A stretch of 6,442 bases of DNA, from positions 10,020-16,461 of the forward strand of contig DNJW01000360.1 of assembly GCA_003488965.1 (NCBI GenBank), written 5' to 3'. Below are positions 1 through 4,895 of the stretch, one piece after another; within the stretch, counting starts at the first letter, position 1; the number at the start of each line of letters is the position of its first letter. The notes beneath the pieces were generated by a model. It did not search any database. It was not told the origin of the DNA and saw only the letters and a list, made by a program, of their open reading frames with translations. The translations under genes were made by a program, and so were the position numbers. Source of the stretch: Lachnospiraceae bacterium (GTDB taxonomy: Bacteria; Bacillota; Clostridia; Lachnospirales; Lachnospiraceae).

Positions 1-44
1 TCGCACTGTCATCGCAGCAAGCTGTTCTGACATGGAGGAGGAGT

Positions 45-1223
45 ATGAAATTATTTAAGAAAATAAAGTGGCTGGAAAAGATATTCCGTCCGAATCAGGA
101 CTGGGATATGGAAGAGGACGGCTTTGAAGAAGATGACTGGGAAAAAATTGAATATGAGAGAAAGGAATTCAATATACATGATGCGGAACAGAGACATGAG
201 TATTTGCAGGACTGCCGGGACCGGATACAGGAGGCTTCGGCAGAACTGGAAAATCTGAACTTTGAATATAGCAAGGTAACCTCTTATTTAAAGGATATGG
301 AGGAAATAGAGGCATTGCCGGAGGAAGAAAGGGCGCAGCTGAATGCCAGTGCGGAAAAGATTCATGAGCTGGAAGCCAGACGGGGCGTTTATCTGGAGAA
401 GAAAAACCGGATGAGCGATGAAAAGTACCACCAGATGGAACGGATGGAGGACGATGCAGAGGAGGGATGCCGTAAACTGGCAGAAACGGAAGAATATCAG
501 AATCTGATTCGGAAGGATATGTCCAGGCTGGACGGGGAAAAACACGCCTACCTTTACCGGAAGGACGAGCTGAGAGGGATGATTGCCGATGCAAAGGGAA
601 TGGCAGTCATCTGTTCCGTTGCCCTGGTGGTATGCTTTGTCGTTCTGTTTACGCTGAAATATGCTTTGCGGATGGACATACAGCTGGGCTTTTTGCTGAC
701 GACAGCGCTTGCGGCCCTGGTTATTACCCTGGTTTTCATAAAATATACGGAATCGGTAAAGGAACTGAAACGGGTGGAAAAGGGAATTAACCGGATTATC
801 ATGCTGCATAACCGGGTGAAAATCCGCTATGTAAACAATACAAATCTTCTGGATTATCTTTATATGAAATATCAGGTATCCTCGGCAAAGGAATTTCAGG
901 GTCTATGGGAAAAATATAAGGTGGAAAAGGAAGAAAGAAGACGTTACAGGGAGGCGGAACTGGAGCTGGACGAGCGTCAGCAGGAGCTTCTTAACATATT
1001 GAAATGCTATCAGGTAAAGGACCCGGCTATCTGGCTGCATCAGACAGCGGCAATTCTGGATAACAAGGAAATGGTGGAAATACGCCATGGGCTGATTATC
1101 CGCAGACAGTCACTGAGAAAACGGATGGACTATAACAAAGAGATGATTATCGAAAAGACGAAAGAAGAAATGAAGGAGCTGGCCAGAAATTATCCCCAGT
1201 ATGCGAGGGAGATAGAGGGATAG
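45..1223 (+). CDS. Coiled-coil protein with central two-helix membrane hairpin, unknown function
   Basis: 392 aa; no family recognised. The start is the ATG at 45, supported by GGAGG at 34-38 six bases upstream; the same frame stays open to the window edge, so a longer form cannot be excluded. In order: a short basic N-terminus (MKLFKKIKW), a strongly acidic stretch at about residues 19-38, a long Glu/Lys/Arg-rich region with coiled-coil character (about 40-180), two hydrophobic segments (about 186-204 and 213-232) separated by a short polar turn, then a second charged helical region (about 235-385). The two close membrane spans imply a hairpin topology with both charged arms on the same side, probably the cytoplasm. 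There is no signal peptide and no enzymatic motif. A role as a membrane-anchored scaffold or as a partner of the lipoproteins downstream is speculation based only on adjacency. The reading frame is sound; the function is unknown. Confidence 0.85.
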   Translation: MKLFKKIKWLEKIFRPNQDWDMEEDGFEEDDWEKIEYERKEFNIHDAEQRHEYLQDCRDRIQEASAELENLNFEYSKVTSYLKDMEEIEALPEEERAQLNASAEKIHELEARRGVYLEKKNRMSDEKYHQMERMEDDAEEGCRKLAETEEYQNLIRKDMSRLDGEKHAYLYRKDELRGMIADAKGMAVICSVALVVCFVVLFTLKYALRMDIQLGFLLTTALAALVITLVFIKYTESVKELKRVEKGINRIIMLHNRVKIRYVNNTNLLDYLYMKYQVSSAKEFQGLWEKYKVEKEERRRYREAELELDERQQELLNILKCYQVKDPAIWLHQTAAILDNKEMVEIRHGLIIRRQSLRKRMDYNKEMIIEKTKEEMKELARNYPQYAREIEG

Positions 1224-1227
1224 AAGG

Positions 1228-1278
1228 TTGCGGAATTTTAAGCGGAAAGAATTTTCAGTATATTTAATGGTTCCGCAA
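1228..1278. repeat. Inverted repeat in the gap before the first lipoprotein gene
   Basis: TTGCGGAA at 1228-1235 is matched by its exact reverse complement TTCCGCAA at 1271-1278, extendable by G.T pairs on both sides. A further direct copy of GCGGAA lies at 1242-1247, so the core hexamer occurs three times in about 50 bases. The 35-base loop and the lack of a T-run after the right arm argue against an intrinsic terminator. An operator or a chance repeat are both possible. The rest of the 98-base gap is AT-rich (1279-1300) and could hold a promoter, but no pair of -35/-10 boxes with proper spacing stands out. Confidence 0.35.
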
Positions 1279-1321
1279 TTGACTATATAAATTAATTAAG
1301 GGAAAAGAGAGGTAGGAAGAA

Positions 1322-2524
1322 ATGAGAAAAGCAAAGAAAGTACTGGCATGGCTTGCCGTTGTCCTTTTGGGGACAGTATTGGCGGGCTGCGGAAAAAAGG
1401 AGGCCCAGGTGCCTTCCAAGGAGTTTGTGTCGGAGGACGGTTCAGTAAGCGTGATGCTGGCAGAGGGATGGAAGACTGAGGATACAGAGGTGGAAAACTG
1501 GATTGGGGCTGTAAGCGCGGATGAAAGCGACGGTATATTGGTAACACAGCTTGTAAAGGGGATAGATGCAGTCAGCATAGACGATGTAAAGGGGGCATTT
1601 GAAGATGCTTATCAGGTGTCTGACATGACAGCAGTGGACGGAGTCACGGTACCGGGGCTTGAGAATGTGGAGGCTTATAAATGCAAGCTGGATATGGAAG
1701 GCATCAAAGGAGAGGGCTACTTTGTTTACGGCGATACGGATTATGCTTTCTATGGAATTCTGTATGCATCGGAGAAGATGGATGATGCTACAATGGCCTA
1801 TGTGCAGGCAGTATGTAATACATGGAAGGAAACTGCGCCGGAAGTTGTGAACAATTCTACCGTAGAGGCAACGGATACTATAAAATGGATAAACGGAACC
1901 TATGCGGTACTGACCGCAATCAACGGCTGGGATTACACTTTGTTCGGCGGTATGCCTGCCAATGATGATACCATGGAACTGCAAAAGTCCTTGCTGGAAG
2001 AGTGGTGGGATATTACGGATAAGTCATCCGCAGATGAAACCATTGAGTGGCTGTTAAGCGAAGGGCACCGCATGGATTTTGCGGATATGATGGATATGCT
2101 TGCGGCAGACGGTCTGGGAGATATTCCGGAGGAAGAAAGGGCGGATTATCTTTTGGATAATTATACCAATATGACGGATGAAATCGCACAGCAGTATGCC
2201 CGGTTCTTTGCTGCTTATGAAGAAAACGGCATAGATGTTATGTCGGCATGGGATTACAGCCGCGTGATGTCGGTAATATCCAACTGCTATATCGCCGGAT
2301 ATTATACGGAAGCGGAAGCGCTGGATATGTCTCTGGAAGCGGCAAGTGTGATTCAGACAGTTTTTGATTCCTGGGATGCCTTTGTGGACAGCTACATGAT
2401 GGGCTATGAATACTGGGCAGAAGAGAGCGCAGATGAAAGAAGGGCAGTTTACGAGGAACTGAAAGCGGCACCGGACAGCCCTTATCAGCTGGACTGGAAT
2501 CTGACATTGGAGAAAAGCTGGTAA
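1322..2524 (+). CDS. Lipoprotein with C-terminal DUF1266-like domain (paralog 1)
   Basis: 400 aa, start ATG at 1322 behind a purine-rich AGGTAGGAAGAA ribosome binding site. Residues 1-22 form a lipoprotein signal peptide: basic MRKAKK, a hydrophobic core, then lipobox L20-A21-G22 with Cys23 as the lipidation site, so the mature protein should be anchored on the outer face of the membrane. Residues about 33-170 form an N-terminal domain opening with a SEDGSVSVMLAEGW segment, reminiscent of PsbP/DUF1795-type folds, but this is a weak resemblance. Residues about 185-400 resemble DUF1266: the EWLLSEGHR motif (His249), AWDYSR at 309-314, GYYTEAEAL, and SWDAFVDSYMMGYEYW ending in residues 350-365. 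DUF1266 has no established biochemical role. The next gene encodes a close paralog; 64 of the last 92 residues are identical in my hand alignment, suggesting tandem duplication. Lipoprotein call strong; DUF1266 call moderate, made from memory of the family pattern. Confidence 0.88.
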   Translation: MRKAKKVLAWLAVVLLGTVLAGCGKKEAQVPSKEFVSEDGSVSVMLAEGWKTEDTEVENWIGAVSADESDGILVTQLVKGIDAVSIDDVKGAFEDAYQVSDMTAVDGVTVPGLENVEAYKCKLDMEGIKGEGYFVYGDTDYAFYGILYASEKMDDATMAYVQAVCNTWKETAPEVVNNSTVEATDTIKWINGTYAVLTAINGWDYTLFGGMPANDDTMELQKSLLEEWWDITDKSSADETIEWLLSEGHRMDFADMMDMLAADGLGDIPEEERADYLLDNYTNMTDEIAQQYARFFAAYEENGIDVMSAWDYSRVMSVISNCYIAGYYTEAEALDMSLEAASVIQTVFDSWDAFVDSYMMGYEYWAEESADERRAVYEELKAAPDSPYQLDWNLTLEKSW

Positions 2525-2581
2525 AAACATTAAGAAACGCTAAGGCTGCAAAGGACACAGCCTAAGCGTTTCTAAATGTTT
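2525..2581 (+). terminator. Hairpin I of repeat copy 1, possible (bidirectional) terminator
   Basis: The 24-nt arms 2525-2548 and 2558-2581 pair with only two A.A mismatches (2532/2574 and 2542/2564) around a 9-nt loop. The hairpin sits directly behind the stop codon of the lipoprotein gene. Its left arm is A-rich at the outside and its right arm ends in a T-rich run (TTTCTAAATGTTT), so a shorter core stem with a U-rich tail, readable on either strand, would act as a weak intrinsic terminator. The U-tract is interrupted, so an mRNA-stabilising or processing stem is also possible. Confidence 0.45.
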
Positions 2582-2582
2582 C

Positions 2583-2610
2583 GAAGAACGCCTGAAATGC
2601 GGCGTTCTTC
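2583..2610 (+). repeat. Hairpin II of repeat copy 1
   Basis: A perfect 10-bp stem, GAAGAACGCC (2583-2592) with GGCGTTCTTC (2601-2610), around the 8-nt loop TGAAATGC. It is base-for-base identical in the second copy of the element, the most conserved part of the repeat. No T-run follows beyond TTC, so it is not a good terminator. Confidence 0.7.
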
Positions 2611-2652
2611 CCATTGGTGATTTATGCTGCGGGAAAGCGGCATGGGGGTAAT

Positions 2653-3849
2653 ATGAGGATAAAGAGGAAATGGCTTGCGGTTGTCTTGGCGTTTTTTATG
2701 GCGGTGCTTACGGGATGCGGGGAGACGGCGGAAAAGCCGGAGAAGGAATTTTGGTCGGAGGATGGTACGGTAAGCATCAGGCTGGCGGAGGGCTGGAGAG
2801 AGAAGGATGCGGCGGCGGAAGGCTGGATTGGAGCCGTCAGCAGAAACGGCCAGGACGCGGTAATGGTAATGCAGTCTGTGAAAGAGGACAGTTTTGCAGA
2901 CATGGAGGATATGAAGGCGGCGGTGAAAACGGTCTGCCAGATATCCCAGCTGGAAAAGCTGGACGTAGCAGAGGGATTGCCCGGACTTAAGGAAACAGAG
3001 GCCTATAACTGTAAAATGAATATGGAAGGCGTGAGCGGAGACGGATATCTTGTTTACGGGGAAACGGATTATGCCTGCTATGCCTTTATATATGCATCCA
3101 AAAATATGAATGATAAGACTATGGAATATGCTCAGGCAGTGTGCGGTTCCTTTCAGGAAACGGCGCCGGAATGGGCAGGCAGGCCCGAAGTGGAAATGAC
3201 GGATACCATTTTATGGATGAACGGGACCCATGCAGTGCTGACTGTCCTGAACGGATGTGATTATACGATATTCGGAGACGCCTATGCCGATAAGGAATTA
3301 ATAAAGGCGAGCCAGGATATGCTTTCTAGGCAGTGGGGCATTACAGACCGGGAGTCGGCGGACGAATCGTTGGACTGGCTGTTAAGCAAGGGCCACCGTA
3401 CGCCTTTTGCGGAGGAGATGGAGGAACTGAAGACAGAGGGGCTGGATGCGGTGCCGGAGGATGGCAGAGAGGACTTCCTTTATGAAAATTGTGGGATGAC
3501 GCAGGATGAGGCAGAACGTTATGCGCAGTTTTATAAAGCGTACAGGGAAAAAGGTGAGGATGCCATATCAGCATGGGATTACAGCCGTGTTGTCATGCTG
3601 CTGTCTGGCTGCTATTATGTAGGTTATTATGAGGAAGAGGAAGCACTTGACAGGTCATTGGAGGCTGCCCGCATGATACAGATGAAATATGATTCATGGG
3701 ACGATTTTACGGACAGTTACATGATGGGCTATGAGTACTGGGCGGAGGAAAGCAGCGAGATGAGAAGGCTGGTTTATGAAATCCTGCTAGAGGAACCTGA
3801 CAGCCCATACCGGCTGGACTGGAATATGAAATTGGAGAAAAGCTGGTAA
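2653..3849 (+). CDS. Lipoprotein with C-terminal DUF1266-like domain (paralog 2)
   Basis: 398 aa from the ATG at 2653. This start is chosen because it gives a normal lipoprotein signal (MRIKRKW, hydrophobic core, lipobox L19-T20-G21, Cys22), matches the N-terminus of the preceding paralog, and has GGGGG four bases upstream; an in-frame TTG at 2614 lies inside the repeat element and would put residues before the signal. The architecture mirrors paralog 1: an N-terminal domain starting WSEDGTVSIRLAEGW, then a DUF1266-like region with LSKGHR (His248), AWDYSR at 307-312, GYYEEEEAL and DSYMMGYEYWAEES from residue 354. The last five residues (LEKSW) and the bases around the stop are identical in both paralogs. 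Cys content differs: Cys207 and Cys280 here have no counterpart in paralog 1, which argues for divergence after duplication rather than a recent copy. Likely outer-face membrane lipoprotein; molecular role unknown. Confidence 0.88.
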   Translation: MRIKRKWLAVVLAFFMAVLTGCGETAEKPEKEFWSEDGTVSIRLAEGWREKDAAAEGWIGAVSRNGQDAVMVMQSVKEDSFADMEDMKAAVKTVCQISQLEKLDVAEGLPGLKETEAYNCKMNMEGVSGDGYLVYGETDYACYAFIYASKNMNDKTMEYAQAVCGSFQETAPEWAGRPEVEMTDTILWMNGTHAVLTVLNGCDYTIFGDAYADKELIKASQDMLSRQWGITDRESADESLDWLLSKGHRTPFAEEMEELKTEGLDAVPEDGREDFLYENCGMTQDEAERYAQFYKAYREKGEDAISAWDYSRVVMLLSGCYYVGYYEEEEALDRSLEAARMIQMKYDSWDDFTDSYMMGYEYWAEESSEMRRLVYEILLEEPDSPYRLDWNMKLEKSW

Positions 3850-3858
3850 AATGGATAT

Positions 3859-3887
3859 TTGACTTATAAAAACAACTGTTATATACT
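3859..3887 (+). promoter_or_regulatory. Sigma-A promoter for purC(-purF)
   Basis: TTGACT (3859-3864) and TATACT (3882-3887) are separated by exactly 17 bp, each one mismatch from consensus. The expected transcription start is about 3894, giving a leader of about 150 nt before purC. It begins only 10 bases after the stop of the second lipoprotein gene, marking purC as the start of a new transcription unit. No PurR-type box was recognised next to it. Confidence 0.75.
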
Positions 3888-3942
3888 TCATATGGACAAA
3901 TGGTTAGCAATGTATTTTGCCAATAGGGCATGACGGAGGAAA

Positions 3943-3971
3943 GAGTGAAAGATTTTTCAAATCTTTCACTC
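3943..3971 (+). promoter_or_regulatory. Hairpin A in the purC leader
   Basis: A perfect 13-bp inverted repeat: GAGTGAAAGATTT (3943-3955) with AAATCTTTCACTC (3959-3971) and a 3-nt loop. It would start about 50 nt into the leader RNA. No T-run follows, so it is not an intrinsic terminator by itself. It covers the GTG that could start a leader peptide at 3945 and lies 3 nt downstream of GGAGG (3935-3939), so folding would hinder initiation there. Confidence 0.65.
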
Positions 3972-4034
3972 ACAAGTTTGTGTCTGCGCTGCATCCACAA
4001 ACTTGAAATGCGCAATAAAGCAGCGCAGAAATGA
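3945..4034 (+). CDS. Possible 29-aa leader peptide upstream of purC
   Basis: GTG at 3945 is preceded by GGAGG (3935-3939) at 5-nt spacing and opens a 29-codon frame ending with TGA at 4032-4034. That stop overlaps an ATG at 4031 (ATGA) and the purC ribosome binding site TGAGGG (4032-4037), a geometry that would allow translational coupling to purC at 4043. An in-frame ATG at 3930 is an alternative start but has a poorly spaced ribosome binding site. The peptide is Leu/Ser/Lys-rich with two Cys, has no run of any one codon that would mark an amino-acid attenuator, and its coding bases are the same as the inverted repeats, so composition is dictated by structure. It may well be a by-product of the repeats. 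Low confidence as a real gene. Confidence 0.27.
   Translation: MKDFSNLSLTSLCLRCIHKLEMRNKAAQK
3973..4029 (+). promoter_or_regulatory. Interleaved hairpins B and C in the purC leader (candidate RNA switch)
   Basis: Stem B pairs CAAGTTTGTG (3973-3982) with CACAAACTTG (3996-4005), 10 bp perfect. Stem C pairs TCTGCGCTGC (3983-3992), which is the loop of B, with GCAGCGCAGA (4020-4029), also 10 bp perfect. The four arms are ordered B-C-B-C with no base between the first two. A full double-helix pseudoknot would be sterically difficult with a zero-length first loop, so the stems are probably alternatives. Stem C ends 2 nt before the purC ribosome binding site. A smaller option, TGCGC (4009-4013) with GCGCA (4023-4027), competes with C. 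I recognise no known riboswitch class here. Confidence 0.55.
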
Positions 4035-4042
4035 GGGAAAAA

Positions 4043-4747
4043 ATGAAAAAACTGGAACAGCTTTATGAAGGAAAAGCAAAAAAGGTTTTCGCAACAGAAG
4101 ACCCGGATGTGGTAATCGTAGATTATAAAGATGATGCTACGGCTTTTAATGGGGAGAAAAAAGGGACTATTGTAGGAAAGGGCGTTATTAACAACCGTAT
4201 GACCAATCATGTTTTCCAGCTGCTGGAAAAAGAAGGAGTACCTACTCATTTTATCGAGGAGCTGAGCGATAGGGAGACAGCGGTAAAAAAAGTGGAAATC
4301 GTACCTTTGGAAGTTATCATCCGTAATGTGGCAGCAGGAAGCTTTTCAAAAAGACTGGGCGTACCGGAAGGAACTCCGTTCAAAGAGCCAACGATTGAAT
4401 TCAGTTACAAAAACGATGGACTGGGAGACCCGCTGATTAACAGCTATTTTGCAGTGGCTTTGGGACTGGCGGACTGGGATGAAATTGAAACGATTAAAAA
4501 ATATGCATTTAAGGTAAACGAGGTGCTGAAAGCATATTTTCTGCAGGCAGATATCAAACTGATTGATTTTAAGATTGAGTTCGGACGTTTCCATGGGAAA
4601 ATCCTTTTAGCGGATGAGACATCTCCTGATACCTGCAGGCTCTGGGATGTACATACGAACGAAAAACTGGATAAGGACCGTTTCCGCAGGGACTTGGGAA
4701 ATGTGGAGGAAGCTTATAACGAGGTGTTTAAGCGTCTTGGATTATAA
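4043..4747 (+). CDS. purC: Phosphoribosylaminoimidazole-succinocarboxamide synthase (SAICAR synthetase)
   Basis: 234 aa, the usual bacterial PurC length. It catalyses ATP-dependent ligation of aspartate to CAIR, giving SAICAR, in cytosolic de novo IMP synthesis. The N-terminus [10 protein letters not shown] (7-16) is the family's opening nucleotide-binding strand pair; signature 1 is [15 protein letters not shown] (86-100), signature 2 is LIDFKIEFG (173-181), followed by [12 protein letters not shown] (191-202). No key residue appears missing. The start is set at ATG 4043 because TGAGGG (4032-4037) lies 5 nt upstream and [13 protein letters not shown] is the typical N-terminus; the in-frame ATG at 4031 lies on the ribosome binding site itself. 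It is preceded by its own promoter and a structured leader and followed 148 bases later by purF, with a structured repeat between them. Identification is firm. Confidence 0.97.
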   Translation: MKKLEQLYEGKAKKVFATEDPDVVIVDYKDDATAFNGEKKGTIVGKGVINNRMTNHVFQLLEKEGVPTHFIEELSDRETAVKKVEIVPLEVIIRNVAAGSFSKRLGVPEGTPFKEPTIEFSYKNDGLGDPLINSYFAVALGLADWDEIETIKKYAFKVNEVLKAYFLQADIKLIDFKIEFGRFHGKILLADETSPDTCRLWDVHTNEKLDKDRFRRDLGNVEEAYNEVFKRLGL

Positions 4748-4804
4748 AAATATTAAGAAACGCTAAGGCTGCAAAGGACGCGGCCTAAACGTTTCTTAAT
4801 ATTT
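4748..4804 (+). terminator. Hairpin I of repeat copy 2, possible terminator or processing stem
   Basis: Arms 4748-4771 and 4781-4804 (24 nt each) pair around a 9-nt loop with a C.A mismatch (4763/4789), an A.A mismatch (4765/4787) and one G.T pair. Relative to copy 1, pair four has switched from C-G to T-A, and an A.A mismatch has become A-T. A T-rich right end gives it terminator-like character, but it lies between two genes of one pathway with no promoter seen for the second, so partial read-through or mRNA stabilisation seems more likely than full termination. Confidence 0.42.
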
Positions 4805-4805
4805 T

Positions 4806-4833
4806 GAAGAACGCCTGAAATGCGGCGTTCTTC
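4806..4833 (+). repeat. Hairpin II of repeat copy 2
   Basis: Perfect 10-bp stem 4806-4815 with 4824-4833, loop TGAAATGC, identical in all 28 bases to the hairpin at 2583-2610. The whole block including the loop is invariant between copies, whereas the flanking stems have drifted, suggesting that sequence as well as shape matters here. Confidence 0.7.
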
Positions 4834-4895
4834 CCGGCAGTGATTTGTGCCGCCGGAAAACGGCATGGAGGCTTATAGAAGAAAGAGGGAGAAAA

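Larger units (their letters stand above)
2522..2648 (+). repeat. 127-bp structured intergenic element, copy 1
   Basis: This stretch aligns without gaps to 4745-4871 with 16 differences in 127 positions. It begins at the TAA stop of the preceding lipoprotein gene and ends in GGGGG (2644-2648), which serves as the Shine-Dalgarno for the next gene's ATG at 2653, so it fills essentially the whole gap. It contains hairpin I (2525-2581), hairpin II (2583-2610) and a short third stem (TGCTG 2625-2629 with CGGCA 2638-2642). There is no open reading frame of note inside it and no clear promoter. The type of element is unknown to me; a dispersed palindromic repeat or a conserved cis-acting RNA are the two main readings. 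Confidence 0.85.
4745..4871 (+). repeat. 127-bp structured intergenic element, copy 2
   Basis: Ungapped match to 2522-2648 (111 of 127 identical by hand count). As in copy 1 it begins at the TAA of the gene before it (purC) and ends in a Shine-Dalgarno-like run, here GGAGG (4867-4871). In this copy the next gene, purF, starts 24 nt further on and has its own ribosome binding site, so the terminal GGAGG appears unused. It contains hairpin I (4748-4804), hairpin II (4806-4833) and a third stem, TGCCG (4848-4852) with CGGCA (4861-4865). I see no promoter inside it, so purF expression probably depends on transcription through it. Confidence 0.85.

Noticed and set aside
2..58. End of an upstream gene overlapping the first gene (open frame from the window edge to TAA at 56-58)
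   Set aside because: Only 18 codons are visible and a second frame ends at TGA 28-30; nothing distinguishes a real C-terminus from chance.
169..809. Long reading frames on the minus strand opposite the coiled-coil gene, and similar ones opposite the other genes
   Set aside because: They mirror strongly coding + strand genes, lack ribosome binding sites and give low-complexity Pro/Ser/His-rich or Phe-rich proteins typical of antisense shadows.
2614..2652. Upstream TTG start extending the second lipoprotein by 13 residues
   Set aside because: It lies inside the repeat element and would place residues ahead of a textbook lipoprotein signal; ATG 2653 has a G-rich ribosome binding site and aligns with the paralog's start.
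3892..3933. 13-codon frame ATG 3892 to TGA 3933 whose stop overlaps ATG 3930
   Set aside because: It has no ribosome binding site and begins at or before the predicted transcription start (about 3894), so it would not be translated from the purC promoter.
3943..3971. Hairpin A as an intrinsic terminator for the lipoprotein transcript or a purC attenuator
   Set aside because: No T-run follows the right arm, and it lies downstream of the purC promoter.
4002..4013. TGAAATGCG shared between the purC leader (4004-4012) and the loop region of hairpin II in both repeat copies
   Set aside because: Nine matching bases with no similarity around them; too short to link the leader to the repeat element.
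3894..4042. Known purine-related riboswitch (guanine/adenine or PRPP/ykkC type) in the purC leader
   Set aside because: The conserved core sequences of these classes as I know them are not present; only long perfect inverted repeats are seen.
4845..4895. Upstream TTG start extending PurF by 17 residues
   Set aside because: Also inside the repeat element; ATG 4896 has GAGGG at proper spacing and yields the normal short propeptide before the catalytic Cys.
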